The position numbers and the translations under genes were made by a program. This document shows, one piece after another, positions 54,701-64,000 of a stretch of 64,000 bases of DNA. The notes below the pieces were generated by a model. The model was not told the origin of the DNA and ran no database searches. It saw nothing but the letters and a program-made list of their open reading frames with translations. Position 1 is the first letter of the stretch; every line of letters starts with the position of its first letter. This DNA is from Powellomyces hirtus (lineage: Eukaryota > Chytridiomycota > Chytridiomycetes > Spizellomycetales > Powellomycetaceae). The stretch lies in contig JAHLKG010000022.1 in NCBI GenBank assembly GCA_025526995.1, forward strand, positions 496,001-560,000. Direction: 5' to 3'.

Positions 54701-56600
54701 TCGAATACGCTGTGGAGGCAATTATTGACAAGCGCCGCAGTAAGGTGCACACAAAAGAGTACTTGGTTAAGTGGCAGGGATATCAAGAACCTACGTGGGA
54801 GTCCCGACTTTCACTACTCGATACTACCGCATTGGATGATTGGGAGAATCGAGTAGCCGCGTACAATGTCAGTACACGACGGGATGACCCCTTCGCCGTA
54901 TACGCCGCTTGCGCGCGGACTCAAGCCACGATCAACAAAGACGCCATGACATGGAAGCTAGCAATGAAAACCCCTCAGAAGAGGAATTTCTCAAGGCTGC
55001 ATGCTTTGAGTACCAATCCTTGGTCGACAACGGTACATGGGAGCTCACCAAGCGCCCACGTAACAAGCGCGTGATCGGAACAACATGGGTCTCTCAAACA
55101 AAGGTCAATCCCAATGGCACCTTTAACAAGTTCAAAGCCAGAGCAGTAGCTCAAGGCTTCTCTCAACAACCCGGTCGCAACTTTGGTGATACATACTCAC
55201 CTACGCTACCCTTCACAGCGCTACGCCTCTTCTTGGCGTATTGTGTTCAGCACGGGCTCGACATCCACAGTATGGACGCTGTTACCGCCTTCCTTAACAG
55301 TGATATTGATAAGGATATCTATATTGAGCAGTTTGAGGGATTTGAAGATCCGGATCACCCCAAAAGCGATTGGGTCCTGAAGCTACTGAAAGCTCTCTAC
55401 GGCCGGAAGCAATCACCTCTTCTTTGGTATGAGACCTTGAAGACTGCACTGTTAAAGCTCGGCTACAAAGCGGTTTCTGTATGCCCGTGTGTCTTTTTCA
55501 AGTACGCAACAGACGACCGTACAACTCCGTCGAACAACAACTAGGTCCTTATTCTTGTCTTTGTTGACGATCTGCTTATTGCAGCTAAGGATCCGGAGAT
55601 TCTGGCAACCAGCAAGATGGAGCTACATTCAAAGTTCAAGTATACGGAACAAGGTCGCATACCCAGTCACCTTGGTCTCGTCTACAAATATGACTTCGAC
55701 TCTTCTGTTCGTACCCTCGAAATCTCAAATGTCAAGTACATTGACAACGCTCTTGCACAATTCGGCATGAGCGACTGCCATCCTGTCTCCACCCCGTACG
55801 CCGTGTCAGCACATAACCAACAACCGGAGGATTCCACCCCATTCACGCATCTCGAAATGTAGCAGGAAGCAGTGGGGGTCCTCACTTGGGCCTCCATCAC
55901 ATGGCGATGGGATATCGCCACTGCAGTCGGTTACGTTGCGCGCCGCGTGGCCGCACCCACCAACTCCGACTGGAACAATGTTAAGCGCATTTTCCGCTAT
56001 TTGAAGGGTACCCGCGATTATGCCCTCAAGTTTACATCCAAAAGAAATGATCCACGTGGCCTACGCGTATACACGGATGTGGACTATGCAGGAGAACTCA
56101 CCGACCGGACGTCCACTACAGGTATTTTGGCTCTTTACAATGGGTTTCCTGTTCTGTGGAAAAGCAGCAAGCAGAAGTGCACCGCCCAAAGTACGTCCAA
56201 AGCGGAGTATATAGCTGCAAGTACCGGCCACAACAAAGCCAAATGGCTACACCAACTCTTGGCGGAAGTTTTGGGACCTCAACCGAATTACAAATCTCGA
56301 CCGGTCCCTCTACACGTCGATAATCAGAGTGCTGGGGCCTTGATTCAGTCTAAGGCTATCAACCAACGCACCAAACACATTGACGTTTGGTACCACGCTA
56401 TACGCGATTCGTTCGCGAAGCAAATTATCAAAATCATCGACACCAATACGGACGATCAACTGGCGGATATCTTTACGAAGCCTTTTCCCAATGTGAAACA
56501 TAAGGACACTGTCCTGAGGATTACAAATGGGACTCATATATTTGATGAACGCATACGCAATGAGGGCGCGCCTACGGAAGCACACCAAGCTCAAGTGTTA
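51762..56600 (+). pseudogene. Copia Gag-Pol polyprotein with chromodomain
   Basis: The gag frame starts MSPEMVGNETSP. Capsid-like sequence follows (FVATKLTGWAYTWWQSLSP, RMDEYITQFNMLAF) with a CCHC knuckle CWACGDPKHRTQEC (about 53,182). Protease is LIDSGATDHM. Integrase has the His/Cys pair AHLGHVG...CEAC, then Asp in IHSDLQGPF, Asp in RTDRGTKY and Glu in QNGIAERWH. A chromodomain (about 54,697-54,849) reads EYAVEAIIDKRRSK, KEYLVKWQGYQEPTWES. Reverse transcriptase has DAVTAFLNSDI and FVDDLLIA, and RNase H has TDVDYAG, SKAEYIAAS and HVDNQSAGAL. Damage: TGA at 51,834, 52,023, 52,543, 53,557 and 53,638; TAG at 55,542 and 55,860; frameshifts near 52,460 and 54,970. The true 3' limit is unclear because the frame continues open across the antisense gene to about 57,047. 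Confidence 0.88.
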
Positions 56601-56649
56601 CTCCCTGCACGTCAGGAGAATCACTCACAACACTGGCTTACCTTGGCAT

Positions 56650-57339
56650 CTACACCGCAATTGCGGAACCCGCAGCAATGCCCCCCAAGGAGGATGGGCC
56701 TGCCCCTCCTCCATCATCCTCATTGCTTGAGGGTGACCATTGGCTTGGAGAAATCGGTGATCCCTCCAACTCCTCGGCCTCCTCCTCCTCCTCCTCCTCT
56801 TCCTCATCATTATACGGAGCCTTCCGCTCCAGGATGTCCCACATCCTCTTCACCTCCGCTGCAGACTTCTTGTCCGCAGCCTTCTTCTTTGCCTGGGCTG
56901 TACCCTTGCCCTTCCCAACCGCCAGCTTCCGGCTCCGCCGGTCCTCTAGTATGGACCTCAGTCCATCAAGCATCCCGGTCGCCCGTGCGCGACCAAGAGG
57001 TGTACCAGACCTCGCCCGGTCCTTCACCCGGTCTTTTGCCTGCTTGATGTGACGTTCAAGGACCCTTTGATGATCCTTGCGGTGGAACTGTTGGGCATAA
57101 GCCGCTGACATCGTTCGAGTCTCCGCTCGGGACAACCCCGCAGCGGGTGCGACTCCCACTGGCGCAGAGGGCACCACTGCCGACGGCACAGCCGGAGCTG
57201 TGGTCGCCGCAGGAGCAGCGACTGGCGGTCCCGTCTTTCTCGCTGTCTGCTTGGCCTTGCCCGAACCTGACAACTACACCGGCACATAGTTAGAGCTTAC
57301 GCCTCATTTGCGCGGATCTCATAGACGTACCCTAGCCAT
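56650..57339 (-). CDS. Antisense passenger gene in the copia element
   Basis: I do not recognise the family. It lies between RNase H and the 3' LTR on the opposite strand. Exon 1 is ATGGCTAGG followed by GTACGT. The short intron contains CTCTAAC, a good branch-point match, and ends GGTGTAG. Exon 2 begins LSGSGKAKQTARKTG and stays open for over 200 codons to a stop at 56,650. The protein has an Ala/Pro/Val-rich part, a basic helical region (HRKDHQRVLERHIKQAKDRV, RARATGMLDGLRSILEDRR), a Lys/Ala stretch, an uninterrupted Glu run and an acidic Ser/Gly tail. The GC-rich composition contrasts with the surrounding element. It could be a captured host gene or a structural antisense protein. No stop interrupts it, unlike gag-pol. 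Confidence 0.55.
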
Positions 57340-57455
57340 TCTTCGTCTTCTTAAATTGTAATAAATGGGGGTATGTGGGGTGTGTGCGCGGGGCTGTGTA
57401 GTAAAAGTAGGTAGAGCAACTCTCTCACTGCCAGATTGACAGGTCTGAGTGGGGG

Positions 57456-57684
57456 TGTTAGCACGTACAGACTCTGTCATCAAGTCATAACTGCGCCATC
57501 GCAGGGCGTATCACGCGATCATGTGAACCCACGTGATCAACTCCGATATAAGTAGTTTTCCTTCCATACTCAATATATCGGTGGGACTTTTCTCTTTTTC
57601 TCCAATAGAGCGGGATTAAGTTACTTCGTTGTTCTGCTCAGTCAACTACCCTAAAGCTTCCTCAATCATCTACTCAGACCAACA
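57456..57684 (+). repeat. Copia 3' LTR
   Basis: A 229-bp copy beginning TGTTAGCACGTACAG and ending CAGACCAACA. It differs from the 5' LTR by scattered substitutions and a small deletion near its end (TCATCTACTCAGACC), so the two LTRs have diverged since insertion. Confidence 0.9.
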
Positions 57685-57828
57685 TAGTTTTCATTCCATA
57701 CTTAATATATCGGTGGGACTTTTCCCTTTTTCTCCAAATAGAGCGGGATTAAGTTACTTCGTTGTTCTGCTTAGTCAACTTCCCTAAAAGCTTCCTCAAC
57801 TATCTACCCAGATACTCTCAGACCAACA
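57685..57828 (+). repeat. Partial second LTR copy fused to the 3' LTR
   Basis: Begins inside the LTR at the TAGTTTTCATTCCATAC word and repeats its 3' ~144 bp through to CAGACCAACA. The element's outer flank TACTT follows this copy, not the first, so the duplication belongs to the element. Confidence 0.85.
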
Positions 57829-58968
57829 TACTTAAAGAACAATCATTTCAAAGTTTAATAACGCGGTTGTTATGTGTTTCTTTTTGCAAGTTTTGGTGTC
57901 CATAATTTCTTTTTAACTAAATTGGATGAGGTTTTGAATGTGTTATGGAGATTTGAAAGTCATACCACATTTGAAGTAAGTTTAATTCAACATTTGTGTT
58001 GATTATGTTCAAAAGTGATAAATGTGATTGCGGACGTTCAAAGACACAATATACAAATGTTATATCATATTTCAAAAGTATAATTTGTTTAAAAAAAAAA
58101 AAAACATAGCTCATGCAAAAAAAAACTAAAAATATAATTTTATGTCAAAAGCTTCTTAATGAATAGGGCATTTATTTAACAAATATGTTTAAACAACAAA
58201 ATATGTGCTGTATTTCAAACACAGCTCATTTCATATTATGCATATTAATAATAAAATATTATATTTAATATTATGAAAACAATATCCTGTGGTCTCTGTC
58301 CACACTACTTCCACACTGTGATTTTAGCTAATAAAATCTATACAGTTATGACAGAGGATTTTGTGCAGCAAATCATGCATGCAACAGCTGAAACTCCTAA
58401 TAAAGTAGAGTTACAGGTCATGAAACTACACGTGAACAATCTGTACTTATGCTGGCGACGGCCCACAAAATATTGAACTTTATATACGCAAAAAATGTTG
58501 ACTGAGGAATTTGACCAAAATAGGGCCATCTAGAGGATTGCATCAACTTTTATAATCTGAGTATTCTGAGATGTTGTGTGCTGCACAAGGCTTTGTGAAC
58601 CAAAGATTGCTCTGGTTCTCCCAAAGAATGCTCATTCTGCAACTGTGCTGGTCAAGTGGAGATCCAAGAAGAGTGTTTAAACATTTTTTGATCTGATGGC
58701 ACTACATTGATTCCTTTCCTTCCAAATGTTGGTAAAGACGTTGTGGACAGGGACATTTATACAGACGACACTGTTTTGTCCTCAGTGCCATGCAGCCAGA
58801 GTATCCTGCTTTTGTTAGCAATTGTTGATGCATGAACGTTGCGTACACCTGTGCCAAAGACTGACCAGTGTTTATTGTGCAAATACAGTTTTGCCCAACT
58901 GGGCTTTGGTACAAAAACACTCCTGGGCTGCTTTGCCAAAAAGATGTAGAGCAAAAATTGGGCAGCTT
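57829..58968. other. AT-rich spacer
   Basis: Strongly AT-rich (for example 58,090-58,275), between the copia element and the solo LTR. Only short fragments of open frame are present and I see no gene. Confidence 0.45.
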
Positions 58969-59208
58969 TGTTAACACGTACAGACTCTGTCATCGAGTCA
59001 CAACTGTGCTATCGCAGGGCGTTTTACGCAATCACGTAAACCCACGTGATCAACTCCAATATAAGTAGTTTTCCTTCCATACTTAATATATCGGAGGGAC
59101 TTTTCTCTTTTTCTCCAATAGAGCGAGATTAAGTTACTTCGTTGTTCTGCTCAGTCAACTATCCTGAAAGCTTCCTCAACTATCTCCCCAGATACTCTCA
59201 GACCAACA
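58969..59208 (+). repeat. Solo LTR of the same copia family with perfect TSD
   Basis: A 240-bp LTR from TGTTAACACGTACAG to CAGACCAACA, flanked by AGCTT on both sides (58,964-58,968 and 59,209-59,213). It is the product of LTR-LTR recombination after an independent insertion. Confidence 0.92.
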
Positions 59209-59420
59209 AGCTTGTTGACTTGAACCGGATTGTGAATGGTGCAAACTTGCCCCTGTGAGTGGTGATGTAAACCTTTTTCTTTGCTGTCCAAGAAAAAATG
59301 AATTGAGAATAAATTCCTAGATAGTAGATTAGCACATGCCACCCTCCACCACTCTCACTTCCCTTCCTACATGTATAGTGTTTAGAGCATGAGCTAAATG
59401 ATATCAATATTAATCATATT

Positions 59421-59857
59421 GTGAAGAGACTACCGAAGCTTTTAAACATTTGTTTTTGAAATACTGACACTTTGGAGCTGGTCTACACACTTTTGAGTGG
59501 CAAATGGAAATCTTTTCGCAAAATCACAGAGTTTGTGGATGCGTTATTGTGTGACACTGCGCATAATGCATGTTTGCAGAAGCCGTACGTTTGAAAGGGA
59601 AAACCTACAAATGAGTGAAGAAAGGGAGTATTGTGAAAAGACTACCGAAGCTTTTAAACATTTGTTTTTGAAATACTGACACTTTGGAGCTGGTCTACAC
59701 ACTTTTGAGTGGCAAATGGAAATCTTTTTGCAAAATCACAGAGTTTGTGTATGCGTTATTGTGTGACACTGCGCATAATGCATGTTTGCAGAAGCCGTAG
59801 GTTTGAAAGGGAAAACTCACAAATGAGTGAAGAAAGGGAGTATTGTGAAAAGATGGG
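59421..59857 (+). repeat. Tandem repeat, 212-bp unit, about two copies
   Basis: Units start GTGAAGAGACTACCGAAGC (59,421) and GTGAAAAGACTACCGAAGC (59,633). A third copy begins at 59,845 and diverges after GTGAAAAGA. The copies are nearly identical. Each holds a short open frame (MANGNLFAKSQSL) that I regard as incidental. Confidence 0.85.
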
Positions 59858-60177
59858 CTTCGGATTCGTAATGTGGAAAAAAAAAAAACACAAAATCTTT
59901 TTGGATGGTGAAAAAAAAAAATAAGGAATCTTTTTTGATGTGGAAAAGATGTTTTTTTTTTGTTTCTTTTTTTTGTGCCATAAACAAAATCATGTGAGAT
60001 GCTGAATATTGAATGTGAGACTGCGAAGGCTGCAATGCCAAAGATTTTAACAATGGTATCTACCAGCTTTTCTGTTAGTGCAAAATTGGTCAAAGCTGTC
60101 ATAACTCACTATAAGATTGTGGAAAGGGCTTGCTGACCCTATTGTGCTGCTTCCAAATTCTGTGAGAAGTGACCGTC

Positions 60178-60742
60178 AACACCTGGAAAATTTACAGTTA
60201 AATTTAAGTGGAGTAGAAACATGTCCAAGTTTAAAACTCTTATTTGTTGGTAATGCTTTTAATGGATATGAAAATTAATATTTGAATTTTCCTATCCGAT
60301 TTTATGCTTAACATTTTTCTGATTATGAATTTGTTACTATACTTTGGGATAAAAAATATGAAAAGTACAAATAAAAGGCCAGCAAGGTTGCCAATTAAAA
60401 ACAACCGCAACAGCATGACTTACTCAACAAGCCCTGTCAAGGAAGCAATACGCTAACACTTGAAAAATTTAGAGTTAAGTTTAAACAAGGTAGAAATTCT
60501 TCCATGTTTAAAATTCTTATCTGTTCGTAATTTTTTTGATAAATGTTAAAAATAATTTTTGATTTTTTCCGTTTAGTTTTATACTTAACATTTTTCTGAT
60601 TATGCTACTACACTTTAGGATAAAAAATGTGCAAAGTAACAATAACAGACAAGCAAATTGTGTGAATAACTTATTTTTGTTGCCAATTAAAAACAACTGC
60701 AACAGCATGACTTACTCAACAAGCTCTGTCAAGGAAGCAATA
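60178..60742 (+). repeat. Diverged tandem repeat, about 275-290-bp unit, two copies
   Basis: Both copies run from ACACxTGxAAAATTTAxAGTTAA through AACATTTTTCTGATTATG and GCCAATTAAAAACAAC to GTCAAGGAAGCAATA. The break is near 60,450. Divergence is much higher than in the 212-bp array, so this duplication is older. Confidence 0.75.
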
Positions 60743-60783
60743 TATTTTCTTTGACAATGATCTTGTTCTATAATGATATGGCA

Positions 60784-61200
60784 GACGGGCCAAACAGACA
60801 ATCATAGCAAGCTCTATCATTGACCGTTCTTTCCTCCATGGCTGCCAATTCTTTCAGGGCATTTTTGCATTGCTTAAAAGGCTCCTTTAATCCCTGCATG
60901 GTAATGTCCATCAATGCAGTTGTGACCCAAAAAATCTCTGTCCGTACTTTTCCGTGCTAACGGCAAGGTATTGAGGATTTTTGTTTTTGCCCCTAAAGCA
61001 ATGGTGTTCACTACACAATATTGCTTATAAAGATTGTTAACAACAATGTGGTGTTCAACAAAAATCCAATCAGATTTATTTGGCAAGATTGGCAATACTT
61101 TGGACGTGATTGAGATTTGCAAAGATCCAGCCATATCAAGGCAAAATGAAAGAAGAAATGGCAAAAAAAACCTTGCAGAGGGTCTAGAAGGGGACACATC
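60784..61200 (-). pseudogene. Decayed unknown coding remnant
   Basis: The minus strand holds a protein-like frame (NKSDWIFVEHHIVVNNLYK, HNCIDGHYHAGIKGAF) that breaks at TAA in a CCTTTTAAG run. It continues convincingly in the next frame (FKQCKNALKELAAMEE, DRACYDCLFGPSA). I do not recognise it; a decayed mobile-element protein is the likeliest reading. Confidence 0.3.
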
Positions 61201-62925
61201 CTGCCGCCTTGGGATTTTATATCCTCAGAAGAGTTCCCAATGTGCCTCCAGCTGTGATTTTTTGTGTGCCAACTTCAAGCCAAGCAGTCAACATTTATTT
61301 GCACGTTCTGTAGCAGACTATGGATGAACTAGGACCCTTCATCAGATGCCATAGAGATGATGCAGCATTTCAAACACCATTGTGAAATGACTATTCTTAA
61401 CTTTGGAGATGGTAAGCACAAACTAATAAGCAGGAGAAGATATCTTAAAAATAGATTATATGATGAGATAATACAACTATAATGCCACTTTTCCTGTGCA
61501 ACTGAGATCCAAAGAACTTCTCATTAATTTTTTCAATCTTCATAAAGGGTTTAGGCTCCATCCAAAGTTCTTGAAACACCACGTCAACTGTTTTAACGAA
61601 TTTAGTCTTTTATTTATGATATCCCTATGTCAAATTCTAAATGTAAGTTCTTTAACCCTTGACTCCACTCTCCTTGAAGTATTCCTCCTTTCTTGTTCGA
61701 CCGTGAAGCAGTCCCAATCACGTGATGACCCTCCATAGTCATCTCTGATACATACTACCTGTCCAGATGCTTACTACCCTCTTTTTTTTGTGAAGCTCTC
61801 TCTGACGGGTGTCTGAGCTTAGGTTAGTGACTCACGTCCCATTTGTAATGAGGCGCGGCTTGCCAGCCTTAGCCTAAACATGTGTGGGGAAAGGCCCCGC
61901 GCAAGATAGATGCTAGCGTCAGTACTCTGAAGGGCACTATGCTTTAGGAATGGGCACGGATGGCCATCACATGACCAGGACCGCTCCGCAGTCCAGAAGA
62001 AAAGTAGGATATTCCAATGGTGGCATATTCAAGGGTTAGTAATCTTACAGTAGAATTAGACAGAGGAAATTCTCAAATAGAAGACTAGACTCTGGTAACG
62101 GACTGAGTATTATTACACTATTATAAACCTGTAAAAGAACTGACTACCGGCGACATATCATACAGTACGAAAGGGTTAAACAAATGGCATTGCCAAATAG
62201 ACATTAGGAGCCGTGCATCAAATACAAACAGGAGAGCGGGTAGTGCTTCAATCATTCTTTGGATGATGATCTAAAAAGAACGCCAATTGACGTCATATTT
62301 CTATCCTTGAGTGCAGTCCTCAATGGTCAAAAACTGACTAATCATGCTGAAAGGGTTTTTTGGCATACATATTGCATAGATGATCCTATTGCCAAGCAAA
62401 TTGTTGCATCTGATTGAAGAATTCAAAGAAATATGCATCACGTAACAAGCAACATGAATATGAGAGTCCATAAGAGCTCTGAATGTAAAAAGTCTGTTGA
62501 TTGTCAGTGCATAGAATTTACGTAGATCTTCCAAATCAAGAAAACCCTTTTGGATATGACTTTTAACAAGTCTGAGGTCTACACTTAATTGCAATCAATC
62601 AATCAAAATCTTATCAATAACACATAATCTGTGTCAAGAGGGTATGGTCCACCTGTGCTGAAAAGCCATGCTCTGCTTGAGGGTCTACAAATTGATTCAT
62701 AACATTTTAGAAATTTCACATTTGCATATACAGATTATAAAGCACACAAAAACAGGAACGATATCCAGACTGCAACATATATCAATATACGAAAACACGA
62801 CAGTATGGTGCCAGCTTATCATGATGTCACAACTGATGCAATACAGCGACAGGAAATACTAAACGCATCAAGCAGAGCCCAAAGTCAAAATTCAAGATAT
62901 CCTCCTACCGTGCTAGCCTATAGTA
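61201..62925. other. AT-rich region without recognised genes
   Basis: No supportable gene. Scattered short frames (61,496-61,738; 62,301-62,594) look like chance or heavily decayed repeats. A GC-richer patch occurs at about 61,790-62,000. Confidence 0.4.
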
Positions 62926-64000
62926 CAGTCGGTGGGCGAAAATGTGGAGCCCTCTTCTTGTGTAACTGTTGGTTGGCGTCCTTTGCCAGCCGGCTTCTGT
63001 CTGAACATGCCGGGACCATTCCTTCCTGCATTCCTGCATTCCCGCATTCCCGCAATCTTCTTGGCAGCATGTTCAACAAGCACCTGACCCCAGAGAAGCA
63101 AGCTGCCATCATTGCTCTCAAGAAGGCTGGCATCACCATTACCAAGATAATGGCATTGCAAGGGGTTTTCCGAAGTGTCATTCAAAAGACCTGGAAGCGT
63201 TGGCGGAAAGAAAAGACCGTGGCAAGCAGGAAGCAGACTGGGCGCCCCCGTAAACTTGAAAATTCTGCACAAGAGGTAGAGGTACTGAGAGCTTTTGCAA
63301 ACACTAACCGCTGATTGGATATGACAACTATAGTGCATCGTTGGTTTTTTGCCCACAGGACAGCACCTCCACAAAAAAACCCTCCAACGCTACTTTCTTA
63401 TTTATCTCAACTATTCAAGTCGCTGGGCTGCTTGTAAGCCCATTCTCAATGCCATCCATCATCTCAATCGACTTGCCTATGCTCAAGCTCACATCAATTG
63501 GACCCTCGACCAGTGGCGACGTGTTATGTGGACTGACAAGACTTCAATTATGATTGGAGGTCGGTACGCAAAGCGGGTGCTGCGGGGACGAGGGCAAAGG
63601 TATGACAAGCGCAACATTCATCATATTTTACGCAAGGGAAAGTCAGTCATGTTCTGGGGTTGTTTTGTAGAAAACAATACCGGACCGCTCAACGAAATCA
63701 CAAAAATCATTCAGCCTACTGGCTCAAAGGAAAAGCAAACCAAGGGCATCAACTCCACTGCCTATATCGAGCATCTCAACTGCCACATCATGAACTTCTA
63801 TGATGCGGAAAACGCTGCTGATCCCATAAACCCGCTTATTTTCATGCAGGACGGTGCTCCCATCCATTCCTCTGCCGCAACAATGGTCTGGCTTGCGCAA
63901 CGAGGCATCAAGCCAATGCAGTGGCCTGCCGACAGCCCTGATCTCAACCCCATCGAGAACATCTGGGCTGTCATCAAGCGCAAGGTCTTCGCCCTCCGTC
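62926..64000 (+). mobile_element. Tc1/mariner transposon, truncated by window edge
   Basis: After a TA dinucleotide (62,924-62,925) the sequence CAGTCGGTGGGCGAAAATG has the classic start of a Tc1/mariner inverted terminal repeat. About 140 bp further in begins a Tc1-type transposase. The right end lies outside the window. Confidence 0.75.
63069..64000 (+). pseudogene. Tc1-type DDE transposase, partial and disrupted
   Basis: MFNKHLTPEKQAAIIALKK starts a helix-turn-helix domain (GITITKIMALQGV) ending in the AT-hook-like GRPRKLEN. The frame meets TGA at 63,312, continues as LDMTTIVHRWFFAHR and then shifts by one near 63,360 into the catalytic domain. That domain shows VMWTDKTSIM (first Asp), FWGCFVENNTGPL, FMQDGAPIHSS (second Asp) and WPADSPDLNPIENIW with the Glu of a DD34E-like triad. 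An intron using GTAAAC (63,251) and TTTTTTGCCCACAG (63,358) would also join the two parts but would remove the end of the HTH region, so I favour a damaged copy. It runs off the window. Confidence 0.75.

Larger units (their letters stand above)
51517..57828 (+). mobile_element. Ty1/copia LTR retrotransposon, full length, decayed
   Basis: Two TG...CA long terminal repeats bracket gag, protease, integrase, reverse transcriptase and RNase H in copia order. A primer site follows the 5' LTR and a polypurine tract (GAGTGGGGG, 57,447-57,455) precedes the 3' LTR. The flanks are TACTC on the left and TACTT after 57,828, an imperfect 5-bp target duplication. Unusual features are a chromodomain between integrase and reverse transcriptase and an antisense spliced gene before the 3' LTR. 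Coding sequence contains seven stops and two frameshifts, so the copy cannot make its own polyprotein. Confidence 0.9.

Noticed and set aside
51834..55862. Reassigned or suppressed TGA/TAG codons (alternative genetic code)
   Set aside because: Host genes here terminate at TGA (ODAD2, TGS1, velvet) and TAG (MSH5, DUF427 gene, AGC kinase), so both act as stops. Mutation of the transposons explains the pattern better.
57456..59208. CRISPR-like spacing of three similar repeats
   Set aside because: These are LTR copies of a copia family in a eukaryotic genome, with target duplications and no spacer structure.
59497..59924. Short frames starting MANGNLFAKSQSL in both tandem units
   Set aside because: They recur only because the 212-bp unit is duplicated. 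They diverge at the ends and show no domain.

Overview
This is a eukaryotic nuclear window, almost certainly from a zoosporic (chytrid-type) fungus. The genes are split by many short GT-AG introns. The gene set is fungal: a velvet-domain regulator, a Ran1/Pat1-type kinase and a Sch9/Ypk-type AGC kinase. One gene, ODAD2/ARMC4, encodes an outer-dynein-arm docking protein that is only useful to an organism with a motile flagellum. Species cannot be named from sequence alone.

Positions 1 to about 44,900 form an ordinary GC-richer gene compartment. In order: ODAD2 (-, about 23 exons), a small unknown protein (-), a DHHC palmitoyltransferase (+), a C2-AGC kinase (-), CDC6 (+), the TGS1 cap hypermethylase (-), mitochondrial dihydrolipoamide dehydrogenase (-), a velvet factor (+), a large membrane-anchored amidohydrolase (-), a LEA2-like membrane protein (-), a poorly resolved multipass membrane protein (-), a DUF427 protein (+), meiotic MSH5 (-) and a Ran1-type kinase (+). 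Several genes are divergent pairs sharing one upstream region: unknown/DHHC, AGC kinase/CDC6, DLD/velvet and MSH5/Ran1-type kinase.

From about 44,900 to the right edge the sequence becomes AT-rich and repeat-laden. It holds a full-length PIF/Harbinger DNA transposon (46151-50728) with matching terminal inverted repeats. Besides transposase and a SANT/Myb-like protein it carries a third gene for a GATA-type zinc-finger protein. A full-length Ty1/copia retrotransposon (51517-57828) has two LTRs, a half-tRNA-iMet-like primer site, a chromodomain between integrase and reverse transcriptase, and an antisense intron-containing passenger gene before the 3' LTR. A solo LTR of the same family has a perfect 5-bp target duplication (58969-59208). 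Two AT-rich tandem-repeat blocks follow, and a Tc1/mariner element runs off the right edge (62926 onward).

All transposon coding frames are damaged. The twelve in-frame stops I placed are nine TGA and three TAG, with no TAA, as expected if CGA and CAG codons suffered C-to-T change. The most novel signals are the two antisense passenger genes and the GATC-containing hexamer repeats that mark the gene boundaries and introns of the Harbinger element. Exon borders throughout are read by eye and were not computed.
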